Shown: positions 1 through 14,200 of the stretch, one piece after another
Layout of the letters: each line of letters starts with the position of its first letter
Position numbering within the stretch: position 1 is the first letter of the stretch
Assembly (NCBI GenBank): GCA_963971535.1
Contig: OZ020599.1
Span: 94,115,897 to 94,179,896 of the forward strand
Source of the DNA: Notolepis coatsorum
Lineage: Eukaryota; Chordata; Actinopteri; Aulopiformes; Paralepididae
Direction of reading: 5' to 3'
Length of the DNA stretch: 64,000 nt
Notes under the pieces: model-generated
Database searches by the model: none
Seen by the model: the letters and a program-made list of their open reading frames with translations, nothing else
Told to the model about the DNA's origin: nothing
Program-made: the position numbers and the translations under genes

Positions 1-339
1 AGTGGAGCAGGTCAGGTGAATGTAATCAGCAGGTGATGCAGGAGAGAGTGTCCAGGTCTGAAATGACGGGAGAGTTAATAATAGCAAACAAAGAACATAA
101 TATTAAAGACTGACTCTACACAGTCCTCATTTAAAATAATTGAACATCTTTGTGCACCTTTAATCTGTTTAGACATGGGTTATTACACAGGTGATTACAT
201 TACAGAATATGATCTCATAGCTGTTATCAGGTCCAGTTAACAGTAAGGAAATAACTGAAGTATAAGATATTTAAAGATATATGATGAAACACGCATCATA
301 TCTGGCAGAAAAAGAAAAAAAAATCTAACCCTAACTAAC
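1..339. other. Intergenic, nothing recognised
   Basis: AT-rich sequence with no convincing open frame, repeat border or RNA gene that I can see. Confidence 0.5.
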
Positions 340-513
340 CGTACTGTCATGCACTTGTCCTAATAAACTAACCTACACTGTAGCACTCAACACTTTGATG
401 AACATTGTTGCTCAGCTGATAGAGTTGTGCCCTTCCTGATGGCTTGTCGTACAGAACTTGTAAGTCGCTTTGGATAAAAGCGTCAGCTAAATGACTAAAT
501 GTAAATGTAAATG
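340..513 (+). repeat. LINE/SINE 3' tail with ATGTAA repeats
   Basis: The stretch ends in the motif TGGATAAAAGCGTCAGCTAA followed by tandem ATGTAA units. This is a very common 3' tail of dispersed retroelements in fish genomes. Only the tail is present, so the family cannot be named with certainty. Confidence 0.5.
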
Positions 514-891
514 AATGGGTTCTGGTAAGGAGTTAACTATTTTTGTGGTAAGGTATTTTTATGTGGTAAAACGTTAATGAACATTGTATTCTATGATAAA
601 TTATGCATTATGTGTCATAACTAGTTCATCATTGAGGCTCTTGAATTTGTTGATTGATGAAGGAAATTCTTAGTGGACTAATAGTCATGTGATTAGTCAA
701 TTAGTTGATGTCATCGACAAATCTGTCAAATATTTGTTTTCCACATGCAATAATGGAGAAGGACCTCTTTAAATCTAGTAATTACCAAAGATATGCATAA
801 TCCTAATTAGGAAATAACTAATTTAGCATTGGGGGAAAAAAGCATAAATATTCAGTCAGTATTTGTGAGCATGCGCCACTCTAGAAATCAG
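514..891. other. Intergenic, nothing recognised
   Basis: AT-rich unique-looking sequence. No gene, RNA or repeat border was recognised. Confidence 0.4.
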
Positions 892-1025
892 AGAGACAAT
901 GAATAGGGCTCTGATTTTTATGAGACCATAACAATTTTTTGCGTGTGCACAAATCTCATTTGGGTGCAAGAGCTCACATAAACATTTCATGGCCCCACAA
1001 AGTCAGAGCCCCATTCATTGTCTCT
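892..1025. repeat. Short inverted-repeat element (hairpin)
   Basis: A 23-bp arm at 892-914 (begins AGAGACAATGAA) is the reverse complement of 1003-1025 with one mismatch, separated by about 88 bp. It could be a tiny foldback MITE or a structured locus. No target duplication was clear. Confidence 0.55.
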
Positions 1026-1039
1026 GGAGAGCAGCCACA

Positions 1040-1320
1040 GATTTGACAGGGTATGGGGCATTAAAGCTTGAGGCTCTCCCCTCTGTTGCAGAGTTTAAAA
1101 CCTTGATCTCCAACCTTTGTTAATCAAGTTGTACGTATTTTTATTGATTTGTTATCCTTGATTTTTGCCTCATCTTGTCGTCTTATTCTTAGGATTTTAT
1201 ATGCCGTGTGATTTTATTTGCGTTCTTTTGCTTATTTATGTATATGCACGCTAACGTGACTGTAAATGAGGGACACCTCAGTTGCCTTTTGAGTTTAAAT
1301 AAAGGTTTGAAATTAAATTA
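1040..1320 (+). repeat. LINE 3' end (probable)
   Basis: The segment ends with GAGTTTAAATAAAGGTTTGA and then an A/T-rich tail, a layout typical of fish LINE 3' termini, where a short C-terminal peptide is followed by a 3' UTR and an AATAAA-like signal. A related end lies at 8870-9045. The assignment rests on the tail only. Confidence 0.35.
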
Positions 1321-1746
1321 AATGAAACATCACAGAATTCTAGCTCTTCTAGGAGAGAGTGGTGCGTGTTCACACATCCTGACTGAACTGTCCCGGGGGC
1401 ACAGGAGGAACACATCTGAATTCTTAAATCGTGGGGTGACCTTCCCCTTTAACGCAAATGGAACATGGAGGTTAGACTAAAAGTAAACATTCTTTGACTG
1501 ATATCGAGCTCGTCCAGAAGCTCGACTGCGCCTGGGTTTGACTCTTGAACTGCAGTTCCCCTCAGCCAGGAGGCAGTGCTCATTATTCTGCCTTCAGAGC
1601 GGTGGAGCACAGCCAGTACCCTTTAGTCTAAAGTATAGACGTGGCACGCAGGCATCAATATTTCAAACTTAAGAGGATGGTCTGAGGAAACATTTAGACG
1701 CTGATAGCAACTCTCAACCTAATGGAGGAAGCCACCGCCTGGCTGC
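1321..1746. other. Intergenic, nothing recognised
   Basis: Mixed-composition sequence leading to the minisatellite. No motif supports a gene. Confidence 0.4.
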
Positions 1747-2358
1747 CAGGACAAGCATGGCTCCTGCACGTTGGAGGAAGCCTGCCGGGACAAGCATGGC
1801 TCCTGCACGTTGGAGGAAGCCTGCCGGGACAAGCATGGCTCCTGCACGTTGGAGGAAGCCTGCTGGGACAAGCATGGCTCCTGCACGTTGGAGGAAGCCT
1901 GCCGGGACAAGCATGGCTCCTGCACGTTGGAGGAAGCCTGCTGGGACAAGCATGGCTCCTGCACGTTGGAGGAAGCCTGCCGGGACAAGCATGGCTCCTG
2001 CACGTTGGAGGAAGCCTGCCGGGACAACAAGCATGGCTCCTGCACGTTGGAGGAAGCCTGCCGGGACAAGCATGGCTCCTGCACGTTGGAGGAAGCCTGC
2101 CGGGACCAGCATGGCTCCTGCACGTTGGAGGAAGCCTGCCGGGACAAGCATGGCTCCTGCATGTTGGAGGAAGCCTGCCGGGACAAGCATGGCTCCTGCA
2201 CGTTGGAGGAAGCCTGCCGGGACAACAAGCATGGCTCCTGCACGTTGGAGGAAGCCTGCCGGGACAAGCATGGCTCCTGCATGTTGGAGGAAGCCTGCCG
2301 GGACCAGCATGGCTCCTGCACGTTGGAGGAAGCCTGCCGGGACAAGCATGGCTCCTGC
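1747..2358. repeat. 39-bp minisatellite, about 15-16 copies
   Basis: Head-to-tail copies of a 39-bp unit (core GCATGGCTCCTGCACGTTGG, then GGAAGCCTGCCGGGACAA). Variants are C/T at two sites, ACC for ACA, and a 3-bp ACA insertion in two copies. Because 39 and the 3-bp insertions are multiples of three and the unit lacks stops in any frame, five to six frames stay open for over 600 bp. The predicted peptides are simple repeats with no family resemblance, so I treat this as a non-coding minisatellite. Confidence 0.9.
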
Positions 2359-2451
2359 TCCTGTCTCTGTGTAATAACATCCAGCTCCCTCATAGTTTTA
2401 TTTGATCACATGGCAACAAGGCAACAATTGTTTTTCCATTGTGTTCAGAAT

Positions 2452-3423
2452 ATATAGAATAGAATAGAAATACTTTATTCATCCCGAGGGAAATTTGGCA
2501 CTATAAAAATCGCTCACAGTAAACGGTAAACATTTAGGTAGACAAAACAAAGTCATGAATAAGAATAAGTCTAAGAATAAAATAAGCCTAAGAATTAGGG
2601 CTGTCAAAGTCAATGCTTTAACGTTGGAGATTAATTCAAATTACATGAATTACATGAAGATGGAACACATTTTTGTTGTTAATATGATTTATATTACTGG
2701 TAGTTCATACAAGATATTATCGTCCTCTAAGCCAATCTGCACTTTAACATAGGCCTGGGTTGTTTTTATTTCTGTTAACGCCGCGGATATAAGAAAGAGG
2801 TCTAGCTGCGTCAATGTTGATGGTTTTGTTGAACAGTATTTCACAGGAGAGAAACTGTATTCAAAGAAAGCTATTAAAATAGTCTTTGAATCTAAATATA
2901 CTTTCTTTGTGTTGATTTTACATTAATTCCATTATTTGACTCAAGTAAATATCTGCTACAAGCTTCGGTCTTAAGTAGAAAATGTGATTTTTTTTATCTA
3001 GATTAATTACAGAAAAATTGTGAGATTAATTAGTTAATTTTTTGTATCTATTGACAGCACTACTAAGAATATAATACGGTCCGGGATTTCCATTTCCTAT
3101 GTTATGTATATACATTACATTCTAATATAAAATATACAGTAAAAAAATACAGAAATCTACAGTAAGTGTAATATTGAACAATGTTGTTTTAAAAGTAAAA
3201 TTCCAGGAAGATGGTAACTGTCACCCTGTGCTCAGTGATGCAGTGAGGCACAGTGATGCATTGTAAAGTTTGATGGCTGTCGGAATGAAGGGCTTCCTGT
3301 GCCGTTCAGTGCTACTTCTTGGGAGTCTTAGTCTAGCACTGAACGTGCTCCTTCTGTCAGCCAAGTCTGTGTATAGTGGGTGGGAGGGGTTGTCCCTGAT
3401 GGCATGGAGCTTAGCAAGGCTTT
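2452..3423 (-). mobile_element. LINE 3' fragment, 5'-truncated (L2/Rex-like)
   Basis: On the minus strand, 3420-3240 translates to a typical LINE reverse-transcriptase C-terminus, including RDNPSHPLYTDLADRR and the terminal signature PFIPTAIKLYN. The 3' tail lies at 2459-2500, where the plus strand reads TTTATTCATCCCGAGGGAAA, the reverse complement of the common fish LINE ending. The copy lacks the endonuclease and the catalytic domain. It is split by a hAT MITE at 2596-3062. Confidence 0.7.
2596..3062. mobile_element. hAT MITE with perfect 8-bp target duplication
   Basis: The termini are TAGGGCTGTCAA and TTGACAGCACTA (one mismatch as inverted repeats). They are flanked by identical CTAAGAAT at 2588-2595 and 3063-3070. 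The 8-bp duplication and terminal repeats identify the hAT superfamily. At 467 bp with no transposase frame it is non-autonomous. It sits inside the older LINE fragment. A terminal piece of the same type occurs at 39840-39985. Confidence 0.85.
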
Positions 3424-3437
3424 AACATCATTTTCTA

Positions 3438-3956
3438 ATTAAAGGTGCTGTAAGTGGGATTTTGTTGTTAAAATAATAGCTCTATTCCGACAGCCATCAT
3501 TGATGTAGAGTGTTTTGGTCAGTAACATGGGTCTCCCAGTCCCTCCTGCTCAGCAGTAAACATATATTTGCTGGTATCCTGTTCCCACTTTATCCAATCA
3601 GGAGAGAGAACTCCACACCGCAATGGTCTGACAAAAATAGGAAATGAAAACAAATTTTAAGCAAATATGTGCTTGAAAACAAGTCAAATGATCTGCCAGT
3701 GCAGTAAGCAAATCTGGCATGGAAAGATTTCTTGAAATAAGTACAAATATCCAGGGTTCTCTCTCCTGATTGGATAAAGTGGGAACAGGATACCAGGGAA
3801 ATGTATTTTGTGTTTACTGCAGAGCAGGGGGGACTGGGAGACGCATAATTTATGTTACTGACCAAACACTCTATATCAGTGATGGCTGTCAGAATGTAGA
3901 GCTATACTTAACCCTTATTATAACCACAAAAATACCACTTGCATCACCTTTTAATT
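3438..3956. mobile_element. Foldback MITE (519 bp), complete
   Basis: The left arm (3438-3606) starts AATTAAAGGTGCTGTAAGTG. The right arm (about 3755-3956) ends TTGCATCACCTTTTAATT and is its inverted copy. A unique centre of about 150 bp contains CTGCCAGTGCAGTAAGCAAA. Partial copies of the family are at 19018-19157, 40344-40481 and 52190-52470. No coding capacity. The superfamily is unresolved. Confidence 0.75.
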
Positions 3957-4965
3957 GGACACTATTCCTATTCCATCACATTAATGAATTGACTCACTCG
4001 ATAAACGAGTGCAACAAGTGAAACCACAGCCACAGGTTGTGGGTTACAGATTAAAGGATAACAAGCTGTGATCGAAATGATGCATCCTCACAGTTTACAT
4101 GTATCAGGTTGCAGCCCTACAAGTTCTCTGTTGTCCCCCACATCTTCTCCCCCCTCCCCTCCCTCCCTCCTCCCCCTCCCCCTGCCCACGCTCCAGTCCA
4201 CTCACAGCCTCCGACATGTGGTCACTGCCCCGGGACGTTACCATAGTGACTGACCCCCCTCGGGCTAAAGGGAATGGGGCTCTTCTTGCCCTCCCATGTT
4301 GTAGTGTATAGGAGGTCTGGGCATGGTCTGGTCAGATGGGGGGGGGGTGGTGATACAATCTCAGCCTCATTAACATCCTGTATGGCCCTCCAGGGCGGTG
4401 GAGATGACCTGCCTGGGCCGAATGAATGGAGTCAATCTACTTGATTTGTTCCTCCTTCAGACTCCTTTCCACAGGAGACTCCGCTGACAATTACTGTGTG
4501 TCTCTACCAGAACATTTATTATCTCCGTTTACAGACACGTGAAGCCCCCGTTTAATCGCTCGACTAATTCTCCGGTTAATTCAGCCGCGTGGCAAATTAT
4601 AAAAAAGAAAATCTTCGACAAACCGAAATGGGGGGGGGGGAATGCAATTTGAACCTGCTCGATTGGCAACATTTGAGAATATCCCGACGGGGGGGGGGGG
4701 GTCAAATGAGTCATATACTGAAGCAGCAGTTATACAATGTCACAGTCTGCGTGTGTGTGTTGGGGGGGGGGGGGGGGCTAGGTGGAGACTCCATTAGTCT
4801 TTAGACATCTATAATTCACCTCAGTCTTGCTTACTAGGTCACTTCATTGAGGCTTTGTTGAGCAGCTAGGCCACCACTGTGTGTCTGTAGAAAGATATGA
4901 ACGGCGTCGACTCACACAGATAAAAGAAGCAGTTTTACTAAATAGATTGGGTGATGCGCCGGCTG
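3957..4965. other. Intergenic with poly-G tracts; possible conserved non-coding DNA
   Basis: Contains a C/T-rich block (4130-4200) and G homopolymers of 9 or more near 4339, 4630, 4690 and 4764. The part at about 4380-4620 is unique and rich in TAAT-type motifs, as conserved non-coding elements often are, but conservation cannot be judged from one sequence. Confidence 0.3.
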
Positions 4966-5418
4966 CGTTCACACTGCATGCCTAAAGGCTCAGTTCTGAT
5001 ATATTGCTCAGATCAGATTTTTCTTTTGTTTGGCTATTCAATTATTATTTTATTTCTTTATGTGGTCAATATCAGATCCTGAACTGACACGCATGCGCAA
5101 ATTAACAGTGAAGAAGATGGAACGTAAATAAAGTGTCAATCTAGGGTGACGTAAAAGTCGCATGACTGTTCAGACTGAGGTCGCATTGCAAAAGGGATCT
5201 GCATCTGATTTAGAACCACGTGTGATGAAAGGCCATGTTCACTTCACACCGCGGGCGAAAGTGGCCAGAATCAGAATTGAAAAGATCAGATTCCCACGTG
5301 TTTTGTGCTGTTCACACTGTTCTGTATGTGTATGTGACTCAATCTGATCTCAATCTGAGTCACATATTATGAGAAGAAAGAAATCAGATTTGGGCCACTT
5401 TAGTCTGCAGTGTGAACG
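4966..5418. mobile_element. MITE with CGTTCACACTGCA termini
   Basis: CGTTCACACTGCATG at 4966 and TGCAGTGTGAACG ending at 5418 form terminal inverted repeats around AT-rich sequence with internal CTGATCTCAATCTGA-like motifs. The layout matches a dispersed fish MITE. The superfamily is not resolved. Confidence 0.6.
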
Positions 5419-6115
5419 TACTGTAGTCTATGTGTACATACTTGAAATTGTATGCAACTAGAATATAATTTCATTTGAAAGACAGCATTTGTTCTAAAAA
5501 AAAGAGAATTTTTACAACCATATTGAGGCAAAAGCATTATTTTCCTTGCTCTCTTAACCAGAAATGCATTTGTCAGAGAAATCCCCCCCCCCCTTTTTTC
5601 CCTTCTTTTTACACAGACACTGATCAGATACAGCAGAGTGAAGAAGGTCATGAAGACAATATTTCTCATTTTATCGTAGAGTCTCCGGTCCAACACGAAG
5701 AGTGAATGGGCTTTAACAGCCTCGGCTGCCATACTGTATCTAATGCTGGTTGGCAGATAGTTCAGTATATCACTCATGCCCTATTTGGCTTGGTGTCTGC
5801 CTGTTGTCCTGTATTGCATCTTCGAGCGTGTATGCGTTGGTTGTCCACGGGCAACTGTACAGTAAATAGGGCAATTAAGTGTGAAAAGCTGAAAGAAGCG
5901 AACATGTTCCTATCTATTTGGTGGGGGGAGGGGGGCACAGGGGAGTGGGGGGGTGGGGGGTAATTTATGCTAATAACATCTCTAACGCTCAAGCTGCCCA
6001 AAAATGATAGCAGACCCTTTTTGGCTTCTGGAAAAAAAATCTTTTCATCCTTTTTTTTGAGAAAAAAAAAGTGCTTTCTCAACACCTTGCAAATAAGACA
6101 GCTGTGTGGCAGTGA
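5419..6115. other. Intergenic, unique
   Basis: Contains short poly-C (about 5582), poly-G (5930-5960) and poly-A (6060) runs. No gene recognised. Confidence 0.4.
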
Positions 6116-8690
<2,575 letters not shown>

Positions 8691-9050
8691 CGCTGCTACC
8701 GCAACCAACGCTCCAAGTTCAGATTGTTCTTAATCTTTCTTACCTTTAGACGTTTAAAAGTGGCCGGGTTTGAGAGTGGTCTTTTACCATTTGTACAGCA
8801 TTTTTTTCCAGGAATGTTGCCCTCCAACTGACTCTGAAGCTGAAGGTTCTTTCTTCTTTTGCCACGTTTAAAAAGTATGATCTCCGACCACTGTGTAACC
8901 GTCTTAGCTGATTTTGTTATTGTTTAATCTTATTGATTGTGCCTAATAGTGTGAAATTGCTGACAAACTACTGTCTAGTTTTGTAAGCTCGTCGTCGCTT
9001 TAAACGAGGGTGTCTCAGTGTCTTACGAATAAAGGTTTGAAACAACATTT
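8691..9050 (+). repeat. LINE 3' end (probable)
   Basis: The end of this block (GAATAAAGGTTTGAAAC at about 9027-9043), preceded by GTCTCAGTGTCTTACG, resembles the LINE-type 3' tail at 1040-1320. No reverse-transcriptase motif is retained. Confidence 0.3.
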
Positions 9051-10406
9051 TATTAAATTCTAATAATACGAAGCCCCAAAGAAACCTCAAAGAATGTATT
9101 CCCCGGACGAGGAAGGAAAAAGTATTAATATTTTGTATCTGAGCGAGCATGCACATTTGCACATCGATGCATCATGCATGCCCGTCATGCATCAGCGGGT
9201 CTGTGTGCGTTGAGCTCTTTTCAAAGGGCATGCTTCTTGCGCAGGCACAGTCGATGCAGCTGGCAGGGAGGCATGACTGTTGCTGGAAGCATGTCCAAGT
9301 TGGCACCCTTACAGAGAGCCCTGGCTCCTATGTCATACTTTATATAGGGGAGCATAAAGGCTGCCTGCCTGTCTACCGTCTGGGCCATTGATAACGGACT
9401 GGACTGAAACAGATTGAAAAGTATAGCGACAGTATGAAGCTGTTCATAGTCCCCATAACTCGACATCAAATTTACGACGATGTATTCGTTTTACTGCTTC
9501 CTGCTGTATTATGGATGACATTGTTGTATTCCTTCCCCTGTTTTAAATGGGGGAAAGGCTTTTCAGAGATTTGTCATGCTTATTCAAGATTGCAGATCTC
9601 GTGGTATTAAGCAAAAAACGCTACGTTCAAGGCCATCTCCAGTGAAACGAGCAATCCACAAGGTTGGATCTTTGGGCGATCATCCTGAACATAATTCAAG
9701 GCTTCAGCGAGGTGGAATATTCTGAGCTCATTTTCGATACGTGGCTCAATACTTGACTGGGGGAAAGAGATGGTTTTGTGATTCCACACATGGCCAATCA
9801 GGTTCGGCCAAGTAAGGATAGTTCCAGTCATTCGGTAATTGCCTGATAAATTAACCAGCACAGACACCTGTCAAAACAGCAGACAATCTCTGTGGATCCA
9901 CCTCCCAATAGGCCCGTCTTGATGGACTGAGTTGGTAATGACAACTCCCCAAGTCTGTCCCCTCGGGCTGAGGGGCGAGAGCACCATTCAGTTCCCTCTC
10001 CTCATCCATCCCTATTAGGATAATGCATCAAATAGACATTTTAATTTGAAGTTCATTTTCTCCTTAAGGGTCTGTAAATGTCTGCCAGCCCGCACACACA
10101 ATAGAACTGATAACCTTTCTTTTGCAATGTTGGCAGTATGTGATCTTTTCATTTTCACATACAGTTATCCTTTATTACATGTCGATGGGCATGATGTAAA
10201 AGCACTTTTTTGTGTGATCTTGTATTCAATATCTATTTTGGAACTATCCCACACTCTAGTGGTTCAGTCAGATTTATACGAGATAGCACACATTCCAAAA
10301 TGAACTAAAGACACAGAGTCTAATAATGGCGTGGCTTCCTTGCGCAATCTTTAGCTGTAGATGGCAAGTTACTAGGTGTGTGGTCATCAACACTTGGCTA
10401 ACGTAC
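9051..10406. other. Unique intergenic sequence
   Basis: No repeat border or coding pattern was recognised. The part at 9600-10060 is unique-looking and could include conserved non-coding DNA. The last 20 bp (CTTGGCTAACGTACGTTGAT) match the 72-bp unit arrayed at 10881. Confidence 0.3.
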
Positions 10407-10414
10407 GTTGATAA

Positions 10415-10877
10415 CATGAATGAATGAATGAAAACTTTATTTAACAGATTGCAGAATGGGTACAATACAGTACGGCTCAATACACACAATTGTTAAGGGG
10501 ATGCAGACCAGAGAAAGACGTTTGTCTTGTTTACATCAGGGTCCCCCATTTTCAATTCATAGTGACATTTATGACATGCACAACATACATGACATCATGA
10601 CATTTATGACATAGGGACATACATGACATACATGTTACATTTGTGACATATACGATATGCAAATATACAGTACTGTTACCCAGAGATCCTAACAGAAAAT
10701 ATATACATATGATGGGGAGGAGACTGTACATTAGGAGGGGGTGAGTGGGTGGGAGAAAATATATACATACGGTGGGGAGGAGACTGTCTAATAGGAGGGG
10801 GTGGGGGGGGGGGTCAGTTTCGAATTGCAGCCTCCCGTAGGTGCTCTTTAAGAGCGGTTTTGAATGTGGGAATGTGT
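10415..10877 (-). mobile_element. LINE 3' end, 5'-truncated, same family as 32244-34175
   Basis: The minus strand encodes the last residues of the reverse transcriptase (PTFKTALKEHLREAAIRN, from about 10875), then a 3' UTR matching the LINE at 33736-34175 and a similar end at 50120-50494. The 3' tail is TTAAATAAAGTTTTCATTCA with repeated ATTC. A possible 8-bp target duplication GTTGATAA lies at 10407-10414 and 10878-10885. The UTR holds a 60-bp doublet (10694-10813) and a poly-G run. Confidence 0.8.
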
Positions 10878-10880
10878 GTT

Positions 10881-11168
10881 GATAAGAGCTTGGCTAACGT
10901 ACGTCGATAGCGTTGCATAATGTTAGCTTGGCTAACCTACATTGATAACATTGATAAGAGCTTGGCTAACGTACGTCGATAGCGTTGCATAATGTTAGCT
11001 TGGCTAACCTACATTGATAACATTGATAAGAGCTTGGCTAACGTACGTCGATAGCGTTGCATAATGTTAGCTTGGCTAACCTACATTGATAACATTGATA
11101 AGAGCTTGGCTAACATACGTCGATAGCGTTGCATAATGTTAGCTTGGCTAACCTACATTGATAACATT
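10881..11168. repeat. 72-bp tandem array, four copies
   Basis: Units start at 10881, 10953, 11025 and 11097 with exact 72-bp spacing and only a single difference seen (GTACGTC versus ATACGTC in the fourth). A degenerate partial unit follows to about 11200. Each unit contains two TTGGCTAAC motifs, so it is itself an old 36-bp doublet. Confidence 0.9.
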
Positions 11169-11200
11169 GATAATCGCTTGGCTAGCATATGTTGCTAACG

Positions 11201-14200
11201 CTAACGTCGCTAGCTAACATGTTACCTTGTGGTTCACTGTATGCATGTAGCAGCGTGAGCTATGATTGGTCTGCTTTTGTGGGGACAGATAATATCCTGT
11301 TCTTAAAAAAAATCATAAAAAAGGGACATTTACTTGGCCAAACCACATATTCTGTTTTTTAAAGTGCTTGAGCTTGACAATAAACTACATCACTGATGAC
11401 TCATTGATTTTCACAAACAAACCAAATTGCCAGTAATGACACACGACACAACTGTGACTCTGAGGAAACCTCATCAGTCAGCAGTTATATTGCTGTGAAC
11501 CAGGCGACCTCCCTTTTCCAACACAGCCTGTGTGTCGATAACGTGCGTGAAATGAACGCCGGGGCCTGCCAGCGGTGCCTGAGCGCTCCGCGGCGTCGAC
11601 ACCTGCCCGCGCTCAGCTGTTCCTGCCACGCTTGACCGCACGTGGCTAATAAACAGACCTGTCCTTATCCCTGGAACTCCATTAACAGAGACCGCAGTCA
11701 CCTGAATCCCTCGAACCGGGGTGAGTGCAAATTATAAGGCAAATGTAATGGGTTTTGCTATATTGCCACACACTGAGTCTGTGAATTACACCTTAGGTCT
11801 GATGTTATTGCATGTCCCCGGGGGGGGGGGCGGCTCTGTGTTTTATGATGACTACAGTGAAAACCAGGTCAGTGCTCAAATTGTCATGGTCTTTGCCCAT
11901 CACTCCGCTTCTACAGTATCTATCATCTCCGTTCAAACGGGAGGGGGGGGGGGAAGACAAAGGCCTGCAGCAGGTACTGTACTTAACGTCTTCAGAGAAC
12001 CGTCGCAGTCTCGGGTCGGGGACGCACAGCGGAGGATGTGAAACGTACTAAAACTAGCTACTTAATTTCGAATCAGCGCGAGGTTGGAAATCAAAAAAGC
12101 ATTTTCTGTCTATTGTCCCTTTTCCTTTTGTCACAGTCGTGACCTTTGTCCTCTTGCACGCCCTGCAGCTCCCCGCGCGCCCCGCAGTAAACACACCCTT
12201 CTGCGCTTTACGGCATCAGAGCGGGGGCCGTGTAATAGATCCGGAGAAATGGCAAAAGGGGGTTTGTTTTTGATTATTAAACCCTGCGTCCTCTTCTGGC
12301 CATACATCTTCCTCTGGCCATACATCTTCTTCTGCCAGAGCTCCCTGGGGCCGCGGGCCATCCTGCTCCGCGGGGCCCGCTCTGGGGGAGGGAGGGAGGG
12401 CAGGGACAATGGCACCCGCAGCATCCCCGGCCCCGGCCCAGGAGATACCACTGGGGCCTCGTTGACAAATTGTCCTTGTCTGGCCGCATGAGAGAACGGG
12501 GATCGCAGTAATTGCATATTTCCCTCTAATTGCATTTGTCACATGTGGGGTCCACAGCGGTGGAAGCAGGTTCTGGGGCCCGTTCTCAGTGATGTGTTAA
12601 ACTAAACAGCTGAACTCTCACCTGCCCCCACGAGCGGGCGGATGCGCAGGGACAGAGGCGCCCGTAAAAAAGAGGGCAATAAATTATGCAGAAGCACAAA
12701 ACATCAGCGGCGCGGCCGCGGAGTCGGTGGCACAGAGGGCACTGCCAGACGGAGGCGTGCTGCGGGTCCAGCGGAGCGTCAGATGTGGTCATGGAGGGCT
12801 TACCTCAGCGGTGCCTCTTAAGGTCGTCCAAGGACTTCCACCGAGCGTGGGGTTTGTTTTAGCAGCGTTATCGGTGTGTGTAACGCCGATAAGACGAGCG
12901 CAGTCGCTCCTTTAGAGAGGTAACGTCACGTCGGGGGGGGGAAAAATCAACGTTATATTCTAACGTGCGCCCACTTTTGCAGTGTTTTTTGGAGGAAAAA
13001 ACACATCTAGTTGATATGCACTTCTGAGCATTATTATTGTAATGTGCCACACAGTAAAACACATGTGTTTTGTGAAACACATGTAAAACAAAGTGTGAGT
13101 GTCCAGGATCTGTCACAAACAATGGAATGGGTATAGTGTTAGATATTTTCTACTCTGATGGCGATGATGATGGTGGTGGTGATGTGTATCAGGTTCAGTG
13201 CATTCAACCCACCACATGGTCAGGAAAAGTTTTTTCTTTTTTTTTGCAGGAGGGGGGGGGGGGGGGGGGGGCTCTCACCGTGGCGCCTGGTACCCAGCGA
13301 TACGGGGCCAGCCTGCTGCATTATACAGAGGGGTTGTACAACTACATTTTAATCCACTCGTGTTTCAGGCCTGATAAAAGGATTCTCTCCATCTCTTTCT
13401 GTTTAATTCACACCATCATCAATCAAATGTGTCCCCCGCTCCCCCCTCACCGACCCCCCTCCTGGGGTTTTTGGGGTCTGCCCGCTGATAGGTTGGGGGG
13501 GGGTGCCCCTGGGGGGTTAGGGACATGACGGACTGGTCACAGATGCTACAGAAATTAAAATGCAAGAGTCTGTGCAAGGTGTTTCATTTCTCAGACATGC
13601 TCATTTGCAGCAATATCTAGGCAGCATAAGGAGGCTTATCTATGATCCCAAAGACGACTCTCACTCTGGGAGCTTATGTGAATATAAATTAAAGAAGAAA
13701 AGGGAAAAAAAAACACACAATTTGGAAATATGGTATTGTTGCTGTAGCTATATAGCTTGGCTACAAGTGGCGAAGGCTCCCTGTGTCGCGGTGGAAAATA
13801 CTGTTTTTGTCTCTCGCCCATTGTCTGCACATGACAGTCGCCACAGGCTACGCAGTAATGAATATGTGCCTGTAGCGGCGCAGGGCGGTGGATCCTATGA
13901 ATAGAGTAAACATGCACATCTCCGTACAACAGGTCAGCCTCTGAAACGGAGATGGAAGAGAGTGTGATCAACCGCGGAACGCAACGTCGACAACAAAGGG
14001 ATTGTTGCACAAACAGCCGTCCTATCTGTGACTAACGTGTCAGCGCGCAGCGACGACTGATGTTCCGCTGAAGCTTTGCAGACAAAAATAGGCCACGGTT
14101 ATGCTGTGTTCGTCATCATAGTGTTTTGTGTGTCAATAAACCTCTTTCCGGGGCTCTATTTACACGGGACATAAGTATCTATATTCTTCCTTGGCGTGCA

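Noticed and set aside
12084-12542. Overlapping frames of 108-135 residues on both strands
   Set aside because: GC-rich sequence gives long chance frames in several phases; none resembles a known protein.
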